Under the pieces are notes generated by a model that saw only the letters and a program-made list of their open reading frames with translations, was not told the origin of the DNA and did no database searches. Shown here one piece after another: positions 1-7,116 of a stretch of DNA of 12,388 bases. Source of the stretch: a bacterium (GTDB taxonomy: Bacteria > Bacillota > Clostridia > Lachnospirales > Lachnospiraceae); NCBI GenBank assembly GCA_004562765.1, contig SFRL01000067.1, positions 1 to 12,388 on the forward strand, read 5' to 3'. Both the position numbers and the translations under genes were made by a program. The stretch's first letter is position 1; each line of letters begins with the position of its first letter.

Positions 1-350
1 TCCGGAAGATGGAAATAAATCGGCGGGATTGCTGCGATCGCGTCAACGCCAAGGCTTTCCGCATGTCTTGCAAGCTCCATACTGTCTTTGGTATTGTTGC
101 ACGCTACATGAGCAATGACTGTCAATTTCCCTTCTGCTGCTTTCATCACATTTTCCAGAATGATCTTTCTGTCTTCCACACTCTGATAAATGCATTCTCC
201 TGAAGAACCATTTACATAGACTCCTTTTACTCCTTTTTCAACGAAATATCTCGTTAATGCCTGTACTCCTTCCGGGCTGACCTCGCCTTCTTTGTCGTAG
301 CATGCGTAAAATGCCGGAATGACTCCTTTGTACTTGTCAAGATTTCTCAT
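1..350 (-). CDS. nanA: N-acetylneuraminate lyase, N-terminal part (cut by window start)
   Basis: This cytoplasmic aldolase splits N-acetylneuraminate into ManNAc and pyruvate. I translated 116 residues from the ATG at 348-350 to the window edge; the C-terminal part, which would include the Schiff-base lysine, is missing. The start is supported by an AAGGAG ribosome site just upstream. The protein opens MRNLDKYKGVIPAFYACYDK and carries GSSGE at residues 48-52, the pyruvate-carboxylate-binding loop of the DHDPS/NAL family (GSTGE in E. coli). It ends in AAIPPIYFHLP, which favours the sialate lyase branch over dihydrodipicolinate synthase. It lies 113 bases downstream of nanE on the same strand, so the two probably share the promoter upstream of nanE. 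Nothing in the visible part is broken. The family call is firm; the lyase subfamily rests on these motifs plus the nanE neighbour. Confidence 0.9.
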   Translation of the reverse strand, partial: MRNLDKYKGVIPAFYACYDKEGEVSPEGVQALTRYFVEKGVKGVYVNGSSGECIYQSVEDRKIILENVMKAAEGKLTVIAHVACNNTKDSMELARHAESLGVDAIAAIPPIYFHLP

Positions 351-391
351 GGTGCTTTTCTCCTTTTCTTTTTTTATAATTTAGGCGTTTG

Positions 392-432
392 TAAAATGCC
401 CAAAGCCTCATAACTACAGCATTTTATGCTGT
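392..432. repeat. Overlapping inverted repeats in the nanE-nanA gap
   Basis: Two mutually exclusive stems can form here. One is ACAGCA/TGCTGT around TTTTA (416-432). The other pairs TAAAATGC (392-399) with GCATTTTA (419-426). Neither is followed by a T-run on either strand, so I do not call a terminator. It may be an RNA processing or stability element between the two nan genes, or chance in AT-rich sequence. Confidence 0.35.
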
Positions 433-463
433 CAAAACAAAGCAGCTCCTTTTTTTGCTTACG

Positions 464-1150
464 TCAATCCAGAGCTTCTGCAAATGATTTTGTGATCAGC
501 TGTGGTCTTGTGATGATAGAGCCAACCACCACACTGAATGCACCAAGTTCGATGACACGTTTCGCTTTTTCAGGTGTATTGATATTCCCTTCTGCAATCA
601 CTCTGTGCTTTGCTTTTGCGACAATCTCTCTTAAAATTTCAAAATCATTGGCCTCGATCCTGTCGCCCCTGCTTTGTTCCGTATAACCAACCATAGTCGT
701 TCCGATAAAATCAAAACCAAGCTCATCAGCGTGAAGTGCCTCTGCTACAGTAGAACAGTCTGCCATAAAAAGCTGATCCGGATATTTAGCTTTTACTTCA
801 TGGAAGAATTCATCCAATGACTTTTGTCCCGGTCTTTGGTAAATCGTCGCATCCATTGCTATGATTTCCGGTTTTACTTCCATCAGTTCGTCGATTTCTT
901 TCATCGTCGGAGTGATGTATACCTTACTGTCAGCATAGTCGCGCTTTACGATTCCAATAATTGGAAGATCAACCTGAGACTGAATCTCCTGAATATCTTC
1001 TCTTGTATTGGCACGTATTCCACATGCGCCTCCCATTTTCGCTGCCAAAGCCATTCTTCCCATAATAAAGGACGAGTGAAGCGGCTCATCCGGCAATGCC
1101 TGACAGGATACAATCAACTTCCCTTTTAATTGTTCAATTTTCTCATTCAT
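464..1150 (-). CDS. nanE: N-acetylmannosamine-6-phosphate 2-epimerase
   Basis: NanE converts ManNAc-6-phosphate to GlcNAc-6-phosphate in the cytoplasm, the step joining sialic-acid breakdown to amino-sugar catabolism. The 228-residue protein is full family length for this TIM-barrel enzyme. It shows the conserved opening GKLIVSCQALPDEPLHSSFIMGRMA compressed into residues 10-34 with no gaps, the PIIGIVKR strand with Lys69 (catalytic lysine position) and YITPTMKE, and IAEGNINTP with Glu187 (second catalytic residue), then a phosphate-binding VVVGSIITRP. The ATG at 1148-1150 has an AAGGAGGT ribosome site 7 bases upstream. It heads a leftward unit with nanA behind it and a good promoter in front. 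Divergent nagB supplies the last step of the same pathway. The call is secure. Confidence 0.96.
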   Translation of the reverse strand: MNEKIEQLKGKLIVSCQALPDEPLHSSFIMGRMALAAKMGGACGIRANTREDIQEIQSQVDLPIIGIVKRDYADSKVYITPTMKEIDELMEVKPEIIAMDATIYQRPGQKSLDEFFHEVKAKYPDQLFMADCSTVAEALHADELGFDFIGTTMVGYTEQSRGDRIEANDFEILREIVAKAKHRVIAEGNINTPEKAKRVIELGAFSVVVGSIITRPQLITKSFAEALD

Positions 1151-1178
1151 GTTCCTTGACCTCCTTCATTCTGCGGCT

Positions 1179-1207
1179 AGTATAATCAGAGCTGGTTTTA
1201 TTTTCAA
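1179..1207 (-). promoter_or_regulatory. Predicted sigma-A promoter for nanE-nanA
   Basis: Reading leftward, TTGAAA (1202-1207) and TATACT (1179-1184) are separated by exactly 17 bases, close to the housekeeping consensus. The -10 lies about 30 bases upstream of the nanE ATG and reads into its ribosome site. Only the match and position support this. Confidence 0.75.
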
Positions 1208-1212
1208 TACTA

Positions 1213-1228
1213 TTTCAGTTTTCTGAAA
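1213..1228. promoter_or_regulatory. Dyad just upstream of the nanE -35, candidate operator
   Basis: TTTCAG and CTGAAA form a perfect 6-bp inverted repeat around TTTT, starting 6 bases upstream of the nanE -35. RpiR-type sialic acid regulators (NanR) in clostridia are known to use TGAAA/TTTCA-like dyads, so this could be such a site. No regulator gene is in the window and the assignment is inference. Confidence 0.4.
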
Positions 1229-1337
1229 GTTCTTTCTCTTTTTTCAAAGACAGCCCGCTTTTTCTATGTTTTTTTCATTCTCCTTTTGTACATTTTGCAT
1301 AATCAAAGGTTCCTTCTTTCTAAGTCTCTCTCTTCTA

Positions 1338-1365
1338 TTGAAATAGCCGTATTTCTTGGTATACT
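1338..1365 (+). promoter_or_regulatory. Predicted sigma-A promoter for nagB
   Basis: TTGAAA (1338-1343) and TATACT (1360-1365) lie 16 bases apart, about 78 bases upstream of the preferred nagB ATG. The same hexamer pair occurs in the nanE promoter on the other strand. This leaves a 5' leader of roughly 70 bases containing the dyad at 1388-1404. Confidence 0.7.
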
Positions 1366-1387
1366 TTAGAATTGTAAGAACATATTG

Positions 1388-1404
1388 ATCCTGATATTCA
1401 GGAT
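1388..1404. promoter_or_regulatory. Perfect 7-bp dyad in the nagB leader
   Basis: ATCCTGA-TAT-TCAGGAT is a perfect inverted repeat about 16 bases downstream of the predicted transcription start of nagB and before its ribosome site. Position fits a roadblock operator or a small leader hairpin; the 3-base spacer suits a protein dyad at least as well as an RNA loop. The regulator is unknown. Confidence 0.4.
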
Positions 1405-1442
1405 TGATTCTCCAAATTTAGAAAAGAAAGGAAATGTTAAAC

Positions 1443-2174
1443 ATGACTATTTACAAAGCAGAAAATTATCAGGACATGAGCCGCAAAGCCGCAAACATTA
1501 TCTCCGCACAGATTATTATGAAGCCCAATTGTGTTCTTGGTCTTGCGACCGGTTCTTCTCCTGTGGGGACATATCAGCAGCTAATAGAATGGTATAAAAA
1601 AGGAGATCTTGACTTTTCTCATGTCACAAGCATCAATCTGGATGAATATAAAGGATTAGGTCCTGACAATGACCAGAGCTACCGCTACTTTATGGATACC
1701 AATCTCTTCAATCACGTAAATATCGATAAAACACGTACTTTTGTACCGAATGGACTGGAAACAGATTCCGAAAAAGCGTGCAATGAATATAATCAGATTA
1801 TTGCCCGAGAAGGCGGAATTGATCTTCAGTTACTTGGTCTGGGGCATAACGGACACATTGGATTCAATGAACCCGGTGCCGCATTTGAAAAGGAGACACA
1901 CTGTGTTGATTTAACAGAAAGTACCATTGAAGCGAACAAGCGCTTCTTCGAGTCAGAAGATAAGGTTCCGAGACAAGCTTATACAATGGGTATCAAGAAT
2001 ATCATGCAGTCCAAAAAGATCCTTGTAATCGTAAGTGGTGAAAGCAAGGCAGAGATCCTGAATGAAGTTCTTCACGGACCGATCACGCCTGCTGTTCCTG
2101 CTTCTATTCTCCAGTTACACAACGATGTGACGATCGTTGCGGACAGAGCAGCACTTTCCAGACTATCCAAATAA
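1443..2174 (+). CDS. nagB: Glucosamine-6-phosphate deaminase
   Basis: NagB converts glucosamine-6-phosphate to fructose-6-phosphate and ammonia, delivering amino sugars to glycolysis. The 243-residue protein matches the short Bacillus-type NagB length (about 242). It has the sugar-phosphate loop GLATGSSP (33-40), SINLDEY with Asp67 (catalytic base position), and GLGHNGHIGFNEPG (132-145) with His138 and Glu143 of the ring-opening site. A frame-matched ATG also exists at 1434, but AAAGGA (1427-1432) would sit one base from it and 10 bases from the ATG at 1443, so I chose 1443. The gene is divergent from nanE and finishes the same pathway. The GlcNAc-6-P deacetylase (nagA) that must act between NanE and NagB is not seen here. 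Confidence 0.96.
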   Translation: MTIYKAENYQDMSRKAANIISAQIIMKPNCVLGLATGSSPVGTYQQLIEWYKKGDLDFSHVTSINLDEYKGLGPDNDQSYRYFMDTNLFNHVNIDKTRTFVPNGLETDSEKACNEYNQIIAREGGIDLQLLGLGHNGHIGFNEPGAAFEKETHCVDLTESTIEANKRFFESEDKVPRQAYTMGIKNIMQSKKILVIVSGESKAEILNEVLHGPITPAVPASILQLHNDVTIVADRAALSRLSK

Positions 2175-2240
2175 AAAAAGACACCTCCCCGTTTTTTACT
2201 ATTTCATAATCTCTTCATAGTAAAAAACGAGGAGGTGTTT
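2172..2240. terminator. Long bidirectional terminator hairpin between convergent genes
   Basis: Two 22-base arms (2181-2202 and 2217-2238) are complementary with one mismatch, around a 14-base loop. The odd pair is C-A in rightward RNA but a permitted G-U in leftward RNA. Leftward, the stem is followed by a run of seven T (opposite the A-run after the nagB stop), a strong intrinsic terminator for the six-gene block. Rightward it is followed only by TTTCTCTCC, a weaker tail, though it is the only terminator available for nagB. Confidence 0.85.
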
Positions 2241-2248
2241 CTCTCCTC

Positions 2249-3373
2249 TCATACCGACACATCCACGCTGTTGCCCTCTACTGATACGGCTGCTGATGCA
2301 GCTGCCGGTGCGCTCGCAGACACCGTATGTGGCATAGCGCTCACGCTAACTACTCCACCCATACCGCTCATTCCATTCATTGCGCCCATGACCTGACTCA
2401 CACCGCTTGCCGCCTGCTGTCTGTCAGCGGCATATTTCTCAAAGATCGCCTTCAGATATTTTGCATCCGCCTTGACAATCTCCTGCATTTCCTTCGCGCG
2501 GTGTTTCTGTTTCAATGCCTTCAGGTCCGCCGGATCCATATCTGTGTCAAAGCCGGATAAAGATTCCAAGAGATCGCCTCCCAGCTCCTCCATCGTATCG
2601 CTCATCATGCCCGCGTACTCCTGCATGAGCTGCGCCATCTCCTCAGCAAGTTCTTCGGGAATTTCCTCCAGACTCTCTGCCAGTTCCTGCCCAATCTGCT
2701 CCATTTGTTCAGAAAACTCCTTCGAAATCTCCTCCGGATCTTCCGAAAACTCATCCGGAAACCCTGACATATCCTCTGTCAGAGCATCCTCTGCCATCTT
2801 CTGTTCCTCCTCCGGAAGTTCTGATTCACAGATGCCCGCACTCCGCTCGGCCCGCTCCTCTTCCTGTAAATTCTTTACATGCTTTTTCGCCACGCGCTCC
2901 ATCGCCAGTGCATGTGTGATTGCCGCTTCCAGCTCTGCATCGTCATACTCACCGCTTTTTCTCTTTCTTCGAAGCTGCGCAGTCGCCCTTCTGGCACTTG
3001 AAACTGCCCGCTGCGCACTGCTACTCGTCTTCGCACGCATGATCTGTGAAGAGATCAGCTTAAAATTATATTGCAGCTTCTTCATCTTCTTCTGCGCAGA
3101 AGCAAGGGACCGCTCTGTCCGCTGCGCATCAAAGGTCGTACCACTTGCAGAATCGAAAACCACCTCGCGCTTCGCCTGTGGCATGGTGCTCTGTGCCGCG
3201 TTCATCTCTGCTATGCGCATCCGCAGCGTGGGACTAAGTCCCTGTGACGGTACATCTGACGTCTTTTTCCCAGCCGCCGCGAGCCCTGAAATCTGTTTTC
3301 CTGTGCTGCTGCCAGACAGCCCCGATCGCATAAACTGCCCTGTCGCAGGATTTACCCTGATCCCGATATTCAT
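2249..3373 (-). CDS. Unrecognised 374-residue acidic, coiled-coil-like protein
   Basis: I do not recognise this protein. The frame is open up to 3574, but a GGGAGG ribosome site sits 6-7 bases upstream of the ATG at 3371-3373, giving 374 residues opening MNIGIRVNPATGQFMRSG. There is no signal peptide or membrane segment, so it is probably cytoplasmic. It has a Ser/Gly/Ala-rich N-terminus (to about 65), a strongly basic stretch (93-140, ending RRKRKSG), a charged helical stretch (145-178), a very acidic Glu/Met-rich stretch (183-278, with many EE and EELAEE-type steps), a Lys-rich helix (284-320), then a Gly/Met segment (327-340) and an Ala/Ser/Val tail. It is last in the leftward block, 136 bases after the ATPase gene and just before the strong terminator. 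A shared transcript is likely but a functional link to the transporter is unproven. Confidence 0.8.
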   Translation of the reverse strand: MNIGIRVNPATGQFMRSGLSGSSTGKQISGLAAAGKKTSDVPSQGLSPTLRMRIAEMNAAQSTMPQAKREVVFDSASGTTFDAQRTERSLASAQKKMKKLQYNFKLISSQIMRAKTSSSAQRAVSSARRATAQLRRKRKSGEYDDAELEAAITHALAMERVAKKHVKNLQEEERAERSAGICESELPEEEQKMAEDALTEDMSGFPDEFSEDPEEISKEFSEQMEQIGQELAESLEEIPEELAEEMAQLMQEYAGMMSDTMEELGGDLLESLSGFDTDMDPADLKALKQKHRAKEMQEIVKADAKYLKAIFEKYAADRQQAASGVSQVMGAMNGMSGMGGVVSVSAMPHTVSASAPAAASAAVSVEGNSVDVSV

Positions 3374-3509
3374 TGTCAATCCTCCCTGATTGAAAATTAC
3401 ATCCGTGTTTCTATAAATGATATATCGGCCATACGACACGTTCTGATAACACTTACCGTTAAAGGTATGAAAGCCTTTTGGAATACATTTTTCATAATAG
3501 ACATTTGAT

Positions 3510-4601
3510 TTACAATTTGCCAGCTTGCTTCGCATAATCAAGCAACTCCCGGTTCGCCCACTCCAGACTGCCAAAGCGATGTCTGCAGCAAATGACCGTT
3601 TTGCATCGATCCATAACCCCCTTTGCCCGTGTCAGAAGTACTTCGTCCACCGGCTCGAACGCCTCCGCCTCGATAACCTCCGATGCCAGCGCACGCGCCA
3701 CAGGCGTATCCAGATCGTTTGAAAATAGAATGCCCGTTGCAAAGGGAATTCTCTCCCTCTGCAAGCGCCGATAGACTGATTTTCCGTTTCCGCCTCCGGC
3801 GATCACGAACACCTCCGGTGCACCTTTTACTGCCTCCAGTTCCAGTTGGCTGTTTTCCTCATCATAACTTCCGGTTCGGATGTCAAACAGCGTCTGTATA
3901 TATCCCGGTTGAAAGACCTCTTCCGGTGTGCCGAAGCGATCCACGTGTTCCCCTTTTACACACAGGATCTTATCCGAGATCCGCTCTGCTAGCTCCAGCT
4001 CATGCAAAGACATGACAACGGTCAGCCCTTTTTTCTTGCACAGCTCCTGCAAAATTGACAAAAACTCCAGTTTGTATTTGACATCCAGATAAGAGGTCGG
4101 TTCGTCTAAAATCAGGATCTGCGGCTGCCCTGCCATCGCCCTTGCCAGCATGACGCGCTGCTTTTGTCCGTCGCTGATCTCGTCAAACATCCGGTCACGA
4201 AGCACCTCCACATGCACCAGTTCCATCGCTTCCCGCACGTTTCTGTGATCCGCATCAGAGAGAAGCCCAAATTTTCCGGTATACGGATAACGCCCTGTTT
4301 CCACAACCTCCTCACAGGTCAGAAGCTCCGCCCTGATCTTTTCTGTGAGCAGCACAGACATCTTTTTTGCCAGCTCTTCCCGCCGCATTTCTGCCATCGC
4401 ACTCTGGTCCAGATAAGCAGCTCCGCCGATCAGTTCCAGCTGTCCCGCAATACTCTTCAGGATCGTGGATTTTCCCGCTCCGTTCGGACCGATCAGCGTC
4501 AGGATCTCCCCCTTTTGCATCGTGATCCCGATATCCCTGATCAACGGCTTTCCATGATAGCCAACACACATGTCTACGGTAAAAAAATAAGAATCATTCA
4601 T
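3510..4601 (-). CDS. FecE/BtuD-type ABC transporter ATPase with C-terminal extension
   Basis: This is the ATPase subunit that drives import through the FecCD-type permease encoded just upstream. In the 363-residue reading, Walker A is GPNGAGKST (38-46), the signature is ISDGQ (142-146), Walker B is LILDEP (163-168) and the switch histidine is His200. Where relatives usually keep the Q-loop glutamine I see VLLTEK (83-88). The ATPase core normally ends near residue 255; here about 105 more residues follow, opening with EVFVIAGGGNGKSVYRRL (263-280), which contains a glycine-rich P-loop-like GGGNGKS. I do not recognise that extension; it is not long enough for a CbiZ fusion. I chose the ATG at 4599-4601, with GAGGG 5 bases upstream, over an in-frame GTG at 4616 that lacks a ribosome site. 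Its start is 30 bases past the permease stop. Substrate class (iron-siderophore, haem, cobalamin) cannot be told from the ATPase alone. Confidence 0.92.
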   Translation of the reverse strand: MNDSYFFTVDMCVGYHGKPLIRDIGITMQKGEILTLIGPNGAGKSTILKSIAGQLELIGGAAYLDQSAMAEMRREELAKKMSVLLTEKIRAELLTCEEVVETGRYPYTGKFGLLSDADHRNVREAMELVHVEVLRDRMFDEISDGQKQRVMLARAMAGQPQILILDEPTSYLDVKYKLEFLSILQELCKKKGLTVVMSLHELELAERISDKILCVKGEHVDRFGTPEEVFQPGYIQTLFDIRTGSYDEENSQLELEAVKGAPEVFVIAGGGNGKSVYRRLQRERIPFATGILFSNDLDTPVARALASEVIEAEAFEPVDEVLLTRAKGVMDRCKTVICCRHRFGSLEWANRELLDYAKQAGKL

Positions 4602-4631
4602 TCTATCCCTCTTCACAACTGTTCCGCGCCT

Positions 4632-5657
4632 TCACGGGTTGCTCTTTTTCCTTCTCGCCATCACCCACAACACCACCGGTGCGCCAAAGACAGCCGTAAC
4701 TGTGCTGATGCTCAGTTCTGTCGGTGCAAATACGGTCCTGGCGATCAGGTCGCAAAACAGGCAAAAGACACTTCCGCCAAGAAAACAGGCGGGTATCATC
4801 AGAATCGGTTTGTTTGTCCCGAGCATCTGCTTCGTCAGCTGTGGTACAGCGATTCCGACAAAGGAAATCGGACCTGCGTAGGCGACGACACATGCAGATA
4901 AAATACTTGACAAAAGGATCAAAAGCACGCGCAGTGTACGCAGATTCACACCCATATTCTTTGCATAATTTTCACCAAGCTGATAAGCGCTGATCGGCTT
5001 AGACAAGAAAAAGACACCTACTGATGCTGCAAATACGACCACCGCCATCGTCGGCAGATTTCCCCATGCCATACCGGAAAAACTGCCCCGGGACCAATTG
5101 TGCAGATTGACGATATCCGCATCATCCGCAAAGGTCACCACAAAGTCCGTGATCGCCGAGCAGATATAGCCGATCATCACACCGCAGACGACCAATGTGG
5201 ACATACTGTTCACCCGTTTTGACATCAAAAGCACAAATCCCATACATAACATCGCACCTGCAAAAGCTGCTCCGATCAATGCTCCGGAACTGATCGACAC
5301 GGCATTGCCGAGCAAAAATACCATCACCAGAGACACCGTCAGCTTGGAGCCGGAGGAAATTCCGAGTACAAACGGTCCAGCGATCGGATTGTGGAAAAAC
5401 GTCTGCAAAAGATATCCGGAAAGTGCCAGCGCCCCTCCCAGCAGGAGCGCTGCGAGCGTTCTTGGCAGACGGATATCCCGGACAATTCCCTGTACGGTGT
5501 CATCGACCAATCCACCGGTCAGACACGCAGAGACCTCTCTCACAGGAATTGATACGCTTCCAATTCCAAGATTGCACAGGATGAGCAGTGTCACGCCGCA
5601 TATCAATATGACAAACACAAGTATATATCGGACTGTTCTTTTTTTCTTTCGTTCCAT
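4632..5657 (-). CDS. FecCD/BtuC-family ABC transporter permease
   Basis: This is the membrane subunit of a metal-chelate or vitamin B12-type importer, expected to work as a homodimer since only one permease gene is present. The 341-residue length is usual for the family. It is hydrophobic throughout, beginning with a segment at about 11-30. The family hallmark RLPRTLAALLLGGALALSG occupies 63-81, followed by GYLLQTFFHNPIAGPFVLGISSG. A late GPISFVGIAVP segment matches the cytoplasmic coupling region. Several in-frame upstream ATGs exist (to 5714), but AAGGAG lies 5 bases before the ATG at 5655-5657, preferred here; the ATG directly before it (5660) is equally possible. It sits between the binding-protein gene and the ATPase gene, the standard order. 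The family is clear; the transported ligand is not. Confidence 0.93.
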   Translation of the reverse strand: MERKKKRTVRYILVFVILICGVTLLILCNLGIGSVSIPVREVSACLTGGLVDDTVQGIVRDIRLPRTLAALLLGGALALSGYLLQTFFHNPIAGPFVLGISSGSKLTVSLVMVFLLGNAVSISSGALIGAAFAGAMLCMGFVLLMSKRVNSMSTLVVCGVMIGYICSAITDFVVTFADDADIVNLHNWSRGSFSGMAWGNLPTMAVVVFAASVGVFFLSKPISAYQLGENYAKNMGVNLRTLRVLLILLSSILSACVVAYAGPISFVGIAVPQLTKQMLGTNKPILMIPACFLGGSVFCLFCDLIARTVFAPTELSISTVTAVFGAPVVLWVMARRKKSNP

Positions 5658-5771
5658 CATATCTCCTTCCCTGCGCATCTGTTCCATCTCTTCTGTTTCT
5701 CTATGACATTTCATAGCTGTCCAACACCCTCTGAACTCCCATTTCCTAAATCCTATGGGATTGCAGTAACC

Positions 5772-7049
5772 TTATTTCAAGCTGTAGAGATATTTGTATT
5801 CATGTGCACGATCCCCTGTCAGCATTGCGTGCAGATCCAGGGTAAAATTGCCGACAGACATGGAATGCTGATACAGATCACTCGTGGTACACCAGACATT
5901 CCCTTCCTGCACTGCCCGAAAACGGCTCAGCATCTCGCTTTTTCCAAGCAATTCCGCTACTGTTTGGATCTCTCCGTCTATCGTGCTGTTATAGATCAGA
6001 TAATCCGCATCTTTTGCAGTTGCATAAAATTGTTCCATCGTCATGTTGACTGTCGACCGATGATCCTCGTCCGATCCCAGATCTTGAAAAATGTAACTCC
6101 CGCCTGCCAGATCGATCATCTGAGGTACATAGTCAGCCGTCTTTCTGACATTCACCGTACCGTTCGAAGTGATATAAAAAAAAGCAACTGTCTGGTCTGC
6201 GGACGTTTCCTTTTCAACATATCCTTCTGTATCCGTCCGCTCCTCCTTCGATATACGCTCCAGAATTTTCAGCTGTTTTTCAAAGGCATCTTCTGCCGCC
6301 TTTTCCTTCCCCAGCAGTGCGCCGTAAAACCTGATCCATTCCACTCTGCCGAGCGGATGCGTTTCATAGCTGGAATAATCGATCAACACCGGAATCCCAA
6401 ACTCATTCAGCTTCTCAACCACCTCAGGTGAATGGGAGATCATCGTATTTTCGATAGCAAGGCTACAGCCCTCCGACACGATCAGCTCGTAATCCGGCAC
6501 GCTGTATTTGCCTGCGTAAAGCATTTCTCCTGCTTCCATCGCCAGCTTAGCCTCATCGATATACCAACCATCCACCTTCTGCCCGGAAAAGCGAATGCGA
6601 TCAACCGCATCCAATTCCCGAAACATATCCATGGCAGCAGATGCGACCAGATACAGATGATTGAGAGGCTGCTTTAAGACCACAACTGATGCATCCAAAT
6701 GCTCCGGTATCGGCTGATCCTCAGGAACGACCAGATACTGTGCACCGTCCGTCGTGGTCGTCAGCATCGTATAACCGCCCTTATAATAGTCTACAGAGAA
6801 ATTCTTCGCATATTGCAATTCCATGCTATTCTCATATATCAATTCTGTTTCTGACGGATCTGCTTGCGCACCCTGCTCATCTTTTTCCGCCATCTCATCT
6901 GCACCGGCGTTTTCCCCAGAAGCAGCTGATCCCTGTTGTTCCATGTTCATCTCAGACTCAGAAGAAGGACTGCCGCAGCCACAAAGCCCCAGCAGTCCCA
7001 TCAAAAACAGACATCCGATCAGATTTATATGTTTTTTCCTCTTTCTCAT
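5772..7049 (-). CDS. FecB/BtuF-type substrate-binding lipoprotein
   Basis: This is the extracellular ligand-binding component of the ABC importer, tethered to the outer face of the membrane. In the 425-residue reading there is a basic start, a hydrophobic segment (9-22) and a lipobox ending LCGC with Cys25 as the lipidated residue. A Ser/Glu/Gln-rich linker follows (26-70). The mature domain (about 78-420) has the bilobed TroA-like pattern of the iron/B12 family: FSVDYYKGGYTML near its start, IVSEGCSLAIENTMI (190-204) at the lobe junction, IPVLIDYSSYETHPLGRVEWIR in the hinge (219-240), and DADYLIYNSTI (348-357) in the second lobe. I chose the ATG at 7047-7049 because AGAGG lies 7 bases upstream; ATGs at 7055 and 7097 are worse placed. 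No ligand residues can be assigned by eye. A nearby permease and ATPase complete the transporter. Confidence 0.9.
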   Translation of the reverse strand: MRKRKKHINLIGCLFLMGLLGLCGCGSPSSESEMNMEQQGSAASGENAGADEMAEKDEQGAQADPSETELIYENSMELQYAKNFSVDYYKGGYTMLTTTTDGAQYLVVPEDQPIPEHLDASVVVLKQPLNHLYLVASAAMDMFRELDAVDRIRFSGQKVDGWYIDEAKLAMEAGEMLYAGKYSVPDYELIVSEGCSLAIENTMISHSPEVVEKLNEFGIPVLIDYSSYETHPLGRVEWIRFYGALLGKEKAAEDAFEKQLKILERISKEERTDTEGYVEKETSADQTVAFFYITSNGTVNVRKTADYVPQMIDLAGGSYIFQDLGSDEDHRSTVNMTMEQFYATAKDADYLIYNSTIDGEIQTVAELLGKSEMLSRFRAVQEGNVWCTTSDLYQHSMSVGNFTLDLHAMLTGDRAHEYKYLYSLK

Positions 7050-7116
7050 TTCCATACCTCTGATTACACTGACCCTGATCCAAAAGCTTTTCCGCATTCA
7101 GAAAATAAAAAAGCTG

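Noticed and set aside
416..432. Hairpin ACAGCA/TGCTGT as a terminator between nanE and nanA.
   Set aside because: No T-run follows it on either strand, and nanA continues in the same direction with its own ribosome site.
1262..1290. A leftward AAAGGAG followed by ATG in the nan/nag intergenic region, as a leader peptide.
   Set aside because: The frame stops after four codons and the ribosome site is only two bases from the ATG.
2472..3389. A long rightward frame of 305 codons, rich in Ser, Cys and Ala.
   Set aside because: It lies opposite the 374-residue gene, has no ribosome site, and its composition is what antisense reading of Glu, Ala and Arg codons gives.
3374..3574. A 67-codon N-terminal extension of the unknown acidic protein.
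   Set aside because: The extension would overlap the ATPase gene's 3' end and has no ribosome site, while GGGAGG precedes the ATG at 3373.
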